DNA of 37,743 bases from GCA-002713455 sp964428745 (lineage in GTDB: Bacteria > Fidelibacterota > Marinisomatia > Marinisomatales > TCS55). The stretch covers positions 1 to 37,743 of the forward strand of contig CAYRYZ010000012.1 of the NCBI GenBank assembly GCA_964428745.1, written 5' to 3'. Below are positions 1-7,498 of this stretch, piece after piece (position 1 is the stretch's first letter; each line of letters opens with the position of its first letter). A program made the position numbers and the translations under genes. The notes beneath the pieces are model-generated. The model worked only from the letters and a program-made list of their open reading frames with translations. It was not told where the DNA came from and did no database searches.

Positions 1-679
1 GAGGTCTGCAATGATCTGGGTTGGCATCACAGTGGCCGCGCCAATCATCATCAGTGTTTCCTACAAAATCACATCCTTCATATCTGCATTGTCCACCTGT
101 GTTGTCATGATCTCCACCTTGACCGTCATGATCTCCACCTTGACCGTCATGATCTCCACCTTGACCGTCATGATCTCCACCTTGACCGTCATGATCATCG
201 CCACCGCGTGGTCTCCAGTCCTTCCAATTATCATAGTCATCGTAGGCAGCCATCCACTCTTCATTACCTTCTTTAGATTCGTCTACAGCCCAATCATTTT
301 TCTTGTACTTATGTACACTCTTCATAACTGAAGGGTTGTAAGGTGGGCAGTCGCCGCTACAAACACATGCAGCTTGCATCGCAGCCTTAAAAGCTTCTTG
401 CGGATCATTGGTATCATCCATAACACCATCGTGTGCACCTTTAGCTTCGGCTTTACAATCATTAAACAATTGTTCATCCCAATCGTCTCCCTGTTCAGCA
501 TTTGCTCTTGCTACAGCTGCAGCTGCTTCAAAAGCTTCATTCGCATCACCAGTTTCCTGGTATTTTTGCATATAGGCTTGTGCTTCAGGAGGCGGTTGTT
601 GATTACCTTGTCCTTGATCCTGGGCAAACATCATTGTTAAACCAATGAGTCCAACCAGTATTGTTTTAATTAACTTCAT
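1..679 (-). CDS. Exported Asp/His/Gly-rich repeat protein (partial, runs off left edge)
   Basis: I do not recognise the family. The minus-strand frame opens at an ATG (679) preceded by a strong AGGAGG and stays open for 226 codons to the window edge, so the C-terminus is missing. Residues 1-19 are a signal peptide (MKLIKTILVGLIGLTMMFAQ, cleavage near FA-QD). The mature part has a Gln/Pro-rich start, an Ala-rich acidic helix-like stretch, a Cys-rich patch (CVCSGDC), a Trp/Asp-rich segment, then a 7-residue repeat (DGQGGDH) encoded by four identical 21-bp units. After the repeat comes C-x4-C-x12-H-x6-H, which resembles a zinc-finger spacing but sits in an exported protein. A CRP-type palindrome lies about 110 nt upstream. 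The repeat and His/Asp content suggest metal or surface binding, which is inference. A plus-strand frame at 11-331 is its shadow. Confidence 0.8.
   Translation of the reverse strand, partial: MKLIKTILVGLIGLTMMFAQDQGQGNQQPPPEAQAYMQKYQETGDANEAFEAAAAVARANAEQGDDWDEQLFNDCKAEAKGAHDGVMDDTNDPQEAFKAAMQAACVCSGDCPPYNPSVMKSVHKYKKNDWAVDESKEGNEEWMAAYDDYDNWKDWRPRGGDDHDGQGGDHDGQGGDHDGQGGDHDGQGGDHDNTGGQCRYEGCDFVGNTDDDWRGHCDANPDHCRP
106..189. repeat. Four perfect 21-bp tandem repeats inside a coding region
   Basis: The unit catgatctccaccttgaccg(t) occurs four times in a row without a mismatch (106-126, 127-147, 148-168, 169-189). A degenerate partial copy lies on the left and the first bases of a fifth on the right. 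The unit length is a multiple of three, so each copy adds seven residues (DGQGGDH on the minus strand) to the exported protein. Identity at third codon positions points to recent slippage or duplication. Confidence 0.95.
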
Positions 680-787
680 TTCATCCTCCTTGACGAGTTA
701 TTGTTAATATATTAATGTTACTTTTCATCAAGTTTTCCCAATCTCCGCATAAAAGGTATTAAATCTATACAAACTTTTCTCATTTTC

Positions 788-805
788 ATGTGATTCCGCT
801 CACAT
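788..805. promoter_or_regulatory. CRP/FNR-family type operator (TGTGA-N6-TCACA)
   Basis: The sequence ATGTGATTCCGCTCACAT is a perfect 6+6 inverted repeat with a 6-nt spacer. It matches the textbook CRP half-sites TGTGA and TCACA. It touches the secretin stop codon (805-807) and lies upstream of the exported repeat protein (ATG at 679). A TATAGA at 769-764 on the minus strand could be a -10 box, putting the site near -40, as in class II activation. The match is seen; the regulator and the promoter are inferred. Confidence 0.55.
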
Positions 806-2877
806 CAATTACTTTGTTGAATTAATTCACTTAATTCTTTAGTAAATCGGTTGAATTCTAATTCAAAGGCACCATAGTAGGCGTTGACTTCATAAAAATA
901 TTTTGCCGCATCTCGATCAACAATATGACTATTATTATTTAAAACTTGAGCGGTTGGAAATAAAATCTCGATCCCAGCCTTGAAATAATCAAAGGTTAAT
1001 TCTAAATCAGGGTTCATCTCTAATAATTTTTTCATAATCAAAACCTCATATAATCTACGTTCATACTTAGGTTCTGATTTTGTAATAAGAATTGTGAAAA
1101 CATCTTCATCAGGAGTGGCACCTAATGTATTTAATCGACCTAATGCGTTTTTGTATGAATCGAATGATTCCTCTATTGAAATATAACCAGTTAATGCTGT
1201 GGGCCGAACAAACGGTTTTTCAAAAGTTGCTTTACCTTCTAATGAATAAGTTAGTTGAAGGGTTTGACCAGTAGGTATATTCATTATTTCTGGTGCAAGT
1301 GGGGATACTTCAAATCCAGCGGGATCAACAGCTGATGTACGGAAATACAATATCTTTTCTGGATCAATATGTTGTGAGTAATTAAGCTTACTAATAATAT
1401 CGAGCATCATTCTTTTTACAATTATTGATTCTCCAGGAATTTTATTTTCTAGTAAAGACTTATACGGCTCCTTGCTAGCTAGAGTCACATCTTTCTTTGC
1501 GCGATTTTCAACTTCTTGTTTAATACTCTTAAAAACAGGGCTATCATATATAAAATTCAAATCATAAATATCTGCATTTTTTACCCGATATGAATTCGGG
1601 AATGATTGATTATCCATCATATTAAATCGTTCTGCATCTTGCGGTATCACCCGGCTAAAATTGCTTTCACTTTCAGTAATAATATGAGGGGTAATTACTA
1701 CAATTACTTCTTTTCTTGTAAACTTATCACCCGATACAGAAAAGAAAGTTTTCAGAATAGGAATTTTCCCAAGAATCGGCACACCGCCTTCATTTTCCGT
1801 TACCTTTTTACTGATCAAGCCACCGATAATAAACGGTGTGTTATTTGCTACTCTAACAAAAGACTGAACCTTCCTATTGTTAATAATAGGAGCCGATGCC
1901 ACATCATCACCGCCAGCAGCACCAATACGTTCTTCCGTTTCACTGATGATTGTTTCAACCTGCATCGTGATTCTAGAGCCATCTTCACTAATTCTTGGTC
2001 GTACATTCAAAACAATTCCAACCGGAATATAGTCTACCGATCTGGTTTTTGCGATTTGATCAGTGATGGTTTTTACAATAGGAATTTGCTGCCCTACCTG
2101 AATTCTAGCTTGCCTTCCATCAAGTACTAAAGCAGATGGCTTTGATAGAATCTCTGCTTTCTTAGCGCTCACCAATGCTTCCATATTGGCTCGAAAATTT
2201 GAGGTCGTACCAAGAAGGGTGCGATCAAGGACAACTGTAAATGGGGAAATAGAACCACCTTGAGGTGGTGGAAAACTGGCAGTTATTGGGCCAGAACTTG
2301 TAAAATCAACTCCCAATTCGTTCAAATTATCAGTATTAATCTCTATAACTAAAGCTTCTATTGCAATCTGACTTGCTGGGATATCTATTTCATTCTGAAT
2401 CAAATCTCTTAAACGCGCCATGGGTCTATAATCACCGGGCATATACCCGACCAATAACCGTTGCATGGGTTCTCCACTTGTAGTATTGTCTAATATTACA
2501 CCACCTAGGTCAACACCTAAGGCTGATTTTTTACTGCTAGATTTTGAAGTACTTTTTTCAACAAGAGAAATATTCTCTGAATCAGGGAGTTTGATAATAA
2601 TTGGTAAAGCTCCCGGAGCATTTAGATTAGTATTTTTATTTGAAAAAACTGGAGTAAAATTATTCTCTCCAGATATCTCACCTTTCCCAGCTCTGAATTC
2701 AACTACAGCATAGCCTAAAGTTTTTAAAACAGCTAATGCACGATCCGTTTGAATATAGCTGAGTTTTATTTGCTCAAACTCTAAATCTCTTAGCGCAGTC
2801 ACATTGCCTGATGACGATGACCTTTGTTGCCCCTGAATAAAACCAAAAATTAATAATAAAATAAAGGGTCTTCGCAT
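805..2877 (-). CDS. Secretin-domain protein with long C-terminal extension (type II/III secretion or pilus secretin family)
   Basis: Secretins form outer-membrane gated channels for type II/III secretion and type IV pili. Residues 1-17 look like a signal peptide. About residues 130-185 contain a short N-type segment (RLRDLIQNEIDIPASQIAIE), and 165-400 are the secretin core, with LNELGVDF, VPILGKIPILKTFF and VVITPHII as recognisable landmarks. Typical GspD or PilQ proteins end soon after the core; this one continues for about 290 residues of unrecognised sequence (401-690). The N-terminal ring domains are few compared with GspD. It follows the lipoprotein gene with a TAATG overlap, so the two are probably co-translated. 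No ATPase, pilin or other secretion gene is nearby, so the exact system cannot be named. A 174-codon plus-strand frame at 1606-2130 is a shadow. Confidence 0.88.
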   Translation of the reverse strand: MRRPFILLLIFGFIQGQQRSSSSGNVTALRDLEFEQIKLSYIQTDRALAVLKTLGYAVVEFRAGKGEISGENNFTPVFSNKNTNLNAPGALPIIIKLPDSENISLVEKSTSKSSSKKSALGVDLGGVILDNTTSGEPMQRLLVGYMPGDYRPMARLRDLIQNEIDIPASQIAIEALVIEINTDNLNELGVDFTSSGPITASFPPPQGGSISPFTVVLDRTLLGTTSNFRANMEALVSAKKAEILSKPSALVLDGRQARIQVGQQIPIVKTITDQIAKTRSVDYIPVGIVLNVRPRISEDGSRITMQVETIISETEERIGAAGGDDVASAPIINNRKVQSFVRVANNTPFIIGGLISKKVTENEGGVPILGKIPILKTFFSVSGDKFTRKEVIVVITPHIITESESNFSRVIPQDAERFNMMDNQSFPNSYRVKNADIYDLNFIYDSPVFKSIKQEVENRAKKDVTLASKEPYKSLLENKIPGESIIVKRMMLDIISKLNYSQHIDPEKILYFRTSAVDPAGFEVSPLAPEIMNIPTGQTLQLTYSLEGKATFEKPFVRPTALTGYISIEESFDSYKNALGRLNTLGATPDEDVFTILITKSEPKYERRLYEVLIMKKLLEMNPDLELTFDYFKAGIEILFPTAQVLNNNSHIVDRDAAKYFYEVNAYYGAFELEFNRFTKELSELIQQSN

Positions 2878-3389
2878 TATCGTGGTTCCACAATCGTAAT
2901 GGGTAATGAAACATTCATCCCATCATAACGAGATGTGACCTGTCCCTTTGCGGCAAACCTTTCCAATTTCCCAGTTGATGAATATTCAGCTGTTGAGACA
3001 AAAAAACCCAGAACTTCAAATTTTGATCCTACTTCTTTTGCTAATATCACATCGACATCTATTCCATAACTTGTACTAAATGCTACCCCCATTCCTTCAA
3101 GTTTTCCCCCAACAGCGTCTAATTTTATTTCTTTGGGTGTGGATGTAGAATCCGCATGAACTTTACGTTCAATAATTACTGTAACCTTAGTATTACTATT
3201 AAGATAAAGGATATCGGGGTCAACTTTCAAAGTTAGTTTAAAATCACTATTCTCCTTAGTTGTTACTATCTCAGTGTCAAGCAACTCATCCCCACAAGAC
3301 ATTAGAGGAAGAGTTATTATGGCTAAAACTGCTGAGAGTAGAAGACAGCGATAGACCTGAAATAATATATTTCTTTTATCATTTATCAT
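2877..3389 (-). CDS. Lipoprotein encoded with the secretin
   Basis: Function not recognised. I use the ATG at 3389 (MINDKRN) because GAGG sits 8 nt upstream; a longer frame begins at 3422 without such a site. A hydrophobic segment ends in the lipobox LMSC, giving a lipidated Cys followed by GDELLDTE. The mature part, about 135 residues, is rich in beta-type alternation (FKLTLKVDPDILYLNSNTKVTVIIE), which suggests an Ig-like beta sandwich. Its stop overlaps the secretin start (TAATG), and pilotin or accessory lipoproteins often accompany secretins, so an assembly or anchoring role for the channel is a reasonable inference. It could instead be an unrelated periplasmic adhesion-type domain. Confidence 0.7.
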   Translation of the reverse strand: MINDKRNILFQVYRCLLLSAVLAIITLPLMSCGDELLDTEIVTTKENSDFKLTLKVDPDILYLNSNTKVTVIIERKVHADSTSTPKEIKLDAVGGKLEGMGVAFSTSYGIDVDVILAKEVGSKFEVLGFFVSTAEYSSTGKLERFAAKGQVTSRYDGMNVSLPITIVEPR

Positions 3390-3445
3390 GTATTTACCTC
3401 GGAAAGGATATACAGGGTACACCTCAATTGTAAAGCTTTTATAGT

Positions 3446-3465
3446 AATAAAGTAAACACTTTATT
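3446..3465. repeat. 8-bp perfect inverted repeat in divergent intergenic region
   Basis: AATAAAGT and ACTTTATT are perfect reverse complements separated by 4 nt. They lie between the divergent lipoprotein/secretin unit and the plus-strand membrane-protein gene. It may be an operator or a weak hairpin. AT-richness raises the chance of coincidence. Confidence 0.4.
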
Positions 3466-3503
3466 GATGGAAATATTAATTAAGAAAATCCGGTAACAAT
3501 CTT

Positions 3504-3521
3504 GTGATTCTATAGATTCAC
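3504..3521. promoter_or_regulatory. Near-palindromic 18-bp site, possible operator
   Basis: GTGATTCTATAGATTCAC is symmetrical in 16 of 18 positions. The GTGA/TCAC ends recall CRP/FNR half-sites, but the spacing (10 nt between the arms) does not fit the 6-nt CRP spacing. It lies 65-82 nt before the ATG at 3586, in the same divergent region as the 3446-3465 inverted repeat. Confidence 0.3.
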
Positions 3522-3585
3522 CGATAACTTCAGACTATCAATGCAATAAAATTTCATTGAAAAACCACATGCAATTAATGGTGTT

Positions 3586-4026
3586 ATGCCTAGTAGTAAA
3601 AAAGCCAATTTAAATTATAACTTAGATAGCTATGGTTTATTGACCATGGACAAATTATCTAAATGGGTCAAGATTGTTGGAATCCTCAATATAATTTCTG
3701 GCGGTTTATATTGCTTAACCATATTCATATTTGCTGTGCCCACAGTAGTTATGGGAATTATAACCATAGTCATGGGTACAAAGCTTACTGTTGCAGCAAA
3801 CCATCTAGAATTTGCTCTTCAAAATAAAGATGCTGAAAGCTTTACAATTGCGATCGATCAACTAAGACAATATTTTCTTATTAATGGCATTCTATTAATT
3901 ATAACTGTTGCATTGATTGGATTAGGCATCATTTTATTGATTTCTTTTGCTGGGTTTTTTATGGATTTAATTAATCAAAGTGGTTTTGATTACTCAACAA
4001 TATCATCTAAAATATTTTTAAAATGA
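3586..4026 (+). CDS. Small integral membrane protein (DUF5362-like)
   Basis: This 146-residue protein has a soluble start (MPSSKKANLNYNLDSYGLLT), a helix at about 29-45, a second at about 48-65, a charged central stretch (NHLEFALQNKDAESFTIAIDQL) and a long hydrophobic segment at about 95-125. The layout of two helices, an amphipathic linker and a C-terminal helix resembles the DUF5362 family as I remember it; the assignment is tentative and the function is unknown. No clear Shine-Dalgarno precedes the ATG, and MDKLSKW at residue 21 is an alternative start. Its last 4 bases overlap the start of the transporter fusion (ATGA), so the two are probably one transcription unit. Confidence 0.7.
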   Translation: MPSSKKANLNYNLDSYGLLTMDKLSKWVKIVGILNIISGGLYCLTIFIFAVPTVVMGIITIVMGTKLTVAANHLEFALQNKDAESFTIAIDQLRQYFLINGILLIITVALIGLGIILLISFAGFFMDLINQSGFDYSTISSKIFLK

Positions 4027-7000
4027 AATTCATAAAAAACATTGTCAAAATCAAGCCAGGGGAAGGAAAAATGGTATTGACTTTTTTCCTCTTTTCATTT
4101 TTTTTGGTTGCAATGGGATTGGTCGCAAAAACAGCTAAAGATGCATATTTTTTAAGTCGATTCGAAAAATCAATACTTCCGCTTATGTTTCTTGGTGTTG
4201 CAATATTTATTGCACCCATATTGACTTATTATACAAAACTATCAAAAAAATTATCACCACGCCTCCTTTTTATAATAACAAGCTCAATTTTTATTGCTTC
4301 ATTTATTATTGTCCAACCTATGATAACAGGTTTGGTAATACCTGCAGTATATATATGGATAGAAATTGTAGTGGCTATAATGATTATTCAGTTTTGGGGT
4401 ACGGCAGCAGAGTCATTTGAGCCCCAACAGGCAAAACGACTTTTTGGAATTATTGGAGGTGGTGGATCATTTGCAGTTATGTTAATTGGCATGAATTTGA
4501 AACCATTTGTAAAAGCATTTGGGACGGATGAACTATTATTTCTAGCTGCTGGACTACTGGCTTTAACAACTCTATTTGGAGTCAATGCGATAAAATATTT
4601 AAAAAAGGTTCCAGTTAAAAAAATATCAACACCCACTAAAAAGAAGAAAAAAAAGAAAAAAGATCCCTTTATCATTGGAATTGGGACGATAGTATTCCTT
4701 TCTGCTATCGTTACAATCTTGATAGATTATCAATTCAAGATGGTTGCGAGTTCTACATACCCAAATGAAAGTGATTTGGTTGGGTTTTTTGGATTATTTT
4801 ATTCAGTTGCTGGAGCCGCATCAATTATAATGCAATTTTTCGTTACAGGTAATGTTTTATCGCGATTTGGGATTTTACTTGGATTACTAATTCTCCCGTT
4901 CTTTTTAATTGCTGGATCAACAGCAATTTTATTTGCACCGGTTCTAATGAGCGTGAGTTTCGCAAAATTTTCTGATCAAACGTTTAAATTCACGATTAAT
5001 AACTCATCATTAGAACTATTATGGTTACCTGTACCTCCAGTTCTAAGAAAAACCCTTAAACCTCAAGTAAGTGGAACGCTTAAATCAATGGGTGAAGGTC
5101 TTGGTGGTATCGTAACTTTTTTATTAGTTAAGATAATTTCAATTCAATACCTTAGTATCGTTTCTCTTGGTGCTATTTCTGCTTGGCTGTTTACATCATT
5201 TCGAGTCAAAAATGGATATGTAAAGCAATTAGAAAATGCTATCTCAAAACGCCAAATTGATTTTGAAGAACTGAGCGTTGATGTTCAAGATGCCGCTATG
5301 GTAAAAACAATTGAAGAAACCCTATCATCAAATGATGAAATTAAACAACTTTTCGCCTTAGAAATAATTGAAGGACTACCTCTTTCTTCATGGAAAAATA
5401 CTATTCAGCGTTTATTTGATGAAGCAACCCCTGATGTAAGAAAACGAATACTAAATATGGCATGGGACGAGGAATTAATTCTATCTGATGATGACATCAT
5501 CAAGGCCATGAAAAAAAATGATGATGTATCATCAGAAGCTATGATGGTTGCTGGTCGTAGAAAAATTGAAAGCATAATTCCAGACCTAGAAATTCTACTT
5601 GAAAGTGAAGTTGATGATCAACGTGCATCTGCTGCAACTGCGATTATACAAATTGGATCTGAGATAAGTCAAAATGCAGAATCGATTATAAATGATATGC
5701 TCAATAGTGATGATGAATTAGTTCAGGCAACAGCCTTAAAGCGACTGATATATAATGATAGTATTCTTACTACAGATAAATTGATTGAGTTTCTAAATAA
5801 TGAAGGGCATGTGATTAGTAATGTAGCATTGACAATAGCAGAAAAACGCAATGATGAAAAATTAATACCTGCGATTATTTCTAACTTAGATGTTTCAAAG
5901 ACGAGTCTGCAGGCTAGAGAGACTCTAAAGAAATATTCCGATGAAATCATTTTGGATCAATTTGATTCACTGTTATCAAGTGATACAACTTTGAGAAAAC
6001 TAAAGTTGGGAATTATTCGAGGATTGCGAGAATACCCAATTGATAGATCCATCGATCTATTAATGAGCCAATTAGGTTCACCCGATCAAGAAATCTATAA
6101 TGAAGTGGTTGATTCTTTATTAGCAATTGCTAGGTTGAGTGAAATTGATGAAAATCATCAAAAGATAATCCATGAACAGATTAACTCCATTGCAAAGAAA
6201 GTATACAGCTTATATGAAATTATAAGATTGCTTCCTGAAGATGAGAACAGCCTACTTATGAATGATTATTTGAATAGTGAAATTCAACACACACTTCCTA
6301 CTCTTTTAAAACTTGGTGTGATCGATAAACCAGAGACCCCTATTGAAATATATATCCATACTGTAAAAAGCGGAGACCCAGCTAAATTGCCTTTCTTATT
6401 AGAATTTTTTGAGAATATCTTTTCTAAAGAACAAAGAAACATAATTAATCCATTAATTGAGCAAATCTCCCTTGATGAAAGAAGTAAAATCGGATTAGAT
6501 CATTTTAAAGCATTACCAAATAATCTAGATGAGGAATTAATAGAATCCGTCTATGATTCGAATAAATGGAAATCAGTTATTGCGTTAGATTATTTATTAA
6601 AATCTGAAAAAATCGAAGTTATTAAATCTTTAGATTGGCAGAATATCTCACCATCAAATGCAAATAAAGAATTGCTTGCAAGACAGTTTCAAAAAAATGG
6701 TGTTAACCTTGATTTCATTCCTAAAGACCGTTTTAAATTAGAGGGACTTGAATTGACCATGTATTCTACATTAGAGAAAACAATTATCTTAAAATCTGTT
6801 GATATGTTTAAATCAATACCAGCAGAAAATCTATCACGCGTTGCTCAAATTACTGAAGAAGTTGAATTTGAGTCTAACACCCAAATTATGGCTGAAGGTG
6901 ATTATGGTGATTCATTATTTATTGTTGTAGATGGAAAGGTAAAAATCCACAAAGGTGATAAAGAGATAGTAAGTCTTGGTAAAGGAGCCTGCCTTGGCGA

Positions 7001-7187
7001 GATGGCTTTGCTTGATGGAGAACCGCGGTCTGCAGATGCGACGGTTACTGAAGATTCAACTTTATTTAAAATTGAGCAAGAGGGTTTTTACGAAGTCATG
7101 GGTAGTCAAAGTGAAATAATGGAAGAAATTATTAAACTACTTTCAGGAAAACTTCGAGATACGAATGAAAAGTTGATGTCGAAATAA
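4023..7187 (+). CDS. Npt/Tlc-like nucleotide transporter domain fused to HEAT-like repeats and a cyclic-nucleotide-binding domain
   Basis: The 1054-residue protein has three parts. Residues 1-400 form a membrane domain of roughly 10-12 helices resembling the ADP/ATP translocase-like (Npt1/Npt2, Tlc) family, including MGLVAKTAKDAYFLSRFEKS near the start and GGGGSFAVMLIG near 145. A run of eight lysines (206-213) lies in the middle loop. Residues about 420-800 are helical repeats of HEAT type (VDDQRASAATAIIQIGSE). Residues about 915-1040 are a cyclic-nucleotide-binding domain with the phosphate-binding cassette GEMALLDGEPRSADATV, including the Glu and Arg that hold the cyclic phosphate. Such fusions occur in free-living bacteria, unlike the stand-alone energy-parasite translocases. 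Transport gated by a cyclic nucleotide is an inference; the substrate is unknown. Confidence 0.85.
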   Translation: MKFIKNIVKIKPGEGKMVLTFFLFSFFLVAMGLVAKTAKDAYFLSRFEKSILPLMFLGVAIFIAPILTYYTKLSKKLSPRLLFIITSSIFIASFIIVQPMITGLVIPAVYIWIEIVVAIMIIQFWGTAAESFEPQQAKRLFGIIGGGGSFAVMLIGMNLKPFVKAFGTDELLFLAAGLLALTTLFGVNAIKYLKKVPVKKISTPTKKKKKKKKDPFIIGIGTIVFLSAIVTILIDYQFKMVASSTYPNESDLVGFFGLFYSVAGAASIIMQFFVTGNVLSRFGILLGLLILPFFLIAGSTAILFAPVLMSVSFAKFSDQTFKFTINNSSLELLWLPVPPVLRKTLKPQVSGTLKSMGEGLGGIVTFLLVKIISIQYLSIVSLGAISAWLFTSFRVKNGYVKQLENAISKRQIDFEELSVDVQDAAMVKTIEETLSSNDEIKQLFALEIIEGLPLSSWKNTIQRLFDEATPDVRKRILNMAWDEELILSDDDIIKAMKKNDDVSSEAMMVAGRRKIESIIPDLEILLESEVDDQRASAATAIIQIGSEISQNAESIINDMLNSDDELVQATALKRLIYNDSILTTDKLIEFLNNEGHVISNVALTIAEKRNDEKLIPAIISNLDVSKTSLQARETLKKYSDEIILDQFDSLLSSDTTLRKLKLGIIRGLREYPIDRSIDLLMSQLGSPDQEIYNEVVDSLLAIARLSEIDENHQKIIHEQINSIAKKVYSLYEIIRLLPEDENSLLMNDYLNSEIQHTLPTLLKLGVIDKPETPIEIYIHTVKSGDPAKLPFLLEFFENIFSKEQRNIINPLIEQISLDERSKIGLDHFKALPNNLDEELIESVYDSNKWKSVIALDYLLKSEKIEVIKSLDWQNISPSNANKELLARQFQKNGVNLDFIPKDRFKLEGLELTMYSTLEKTIILKSVDMFKSIPAENLSRVAQITEEVEFESNTQIMAEGDYGDSLFIVVDGKVKIHKGDKEIVSLGKGACLGEMALLDGEPRSADATVTEDSTLFKIEQEGFYEVMGSQSEIMEEIIKLLSGKLRDTNEKLMSK

Positions 7188-7194
7188 TTACTTT

Positions 7195-7228
7195 TTAGAT
7201 TTTTTTATCAATCTAATTTCTTTTTTTC
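7195..7228 (+). terminator. Probable AT-rich terminator after the transporter fusion
   Basis: TTAGATT (7195-7201) and AATCTAA (7210-7216) can form a 7-bp stem, followed by tttcttttttt. It begins 8 nt after the stop codon at 7187 and overlaps the end of the convergent gene that stops at 7208. The low GC content of the stem keeps confidence moderate. Confidence 0.4.
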
Positions 7229-7498
7229 TTTAATATTTTCTATAAAATCATCTTTTACTTTATCAATTGATTCTTTTCCTTCTTCATAAACTTCAGTTGC
7301 TTTATCAACTGCTGATTCAATAGAAACTTTTTCTCCAGACCAAGTAGTATAAGCTATCCATAATACCAATACTGCAGCGGCAACTACAACTAGTTTGAAT
7401 AATTTCTTTATTACACCAAATAATATAATTAAAGATAAAACAACAGCTACTGCCATATAAATCGGGTCTGAGGCTAGAAAATCGCTTAATTGCTCCAT
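7208..7498 (-). CDS. Small two-helix membrane protein with charged C-terminal tail
   Basis: I do not recognise this 96-residue protein. It has two hydrophobic segments, about residues 13-29 (YMAVAVVLSLIILFGVI) and 33-50, joined by a short KKLFK linker. A soluble tail of about 45 residues follows, rich in Glu and Lys (EVYEEGKESIDKVKDDFIEN), which is likely helical and perhaps a coiled coil. Its ATG overlaps the stop codon of the upstream nucleotidase-like gene (TAATG), so the two are translationally coupled. It may anchor or regulate something at the membrane, but nothing in the sequence fixes the role. Confidence 0.65.
   Translation of the reverse strand: MEQLSDFLASDPIYMAVAVVLSLIILFGVIKKLFKLVVVAAAVLVLWIAYTTWSGEKVSIESAVDKATEVYEEGKESIDKVKDDFIENIKEKKKLD

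Noticed and set aside
106..189. Short tandem repeat as a CRISPR array
   Set aside because: The units are contiguous with no spacers and lie inside a coding frame.
11..331. A plus-strand frame with a repeated MISTLTV unit
   Set aside because: Shadow of the 21-bp repeats of the exported protein on the minus strand; no SD or known composition.
1606..2130. A 174-codon open frame on the plus strand inside the secretin gene
   Set aside because: It is the shadow of the secretin; its translation is Ile/Asn/Arg/Ser-rich with no recognisable domain.
3504..3521. GTGATTCTATAGATTCAC as a CRP site
   Set aside because: The half-sites are 10 nt apart instead of 6, so it is kept only as a weak palindrome.
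4388..4675. Minus-strand 95-codon frame with a poly-Phe run
   Set aside because: It mirrors the poly-lysine stretch and membrane domain of the transporter fusion.
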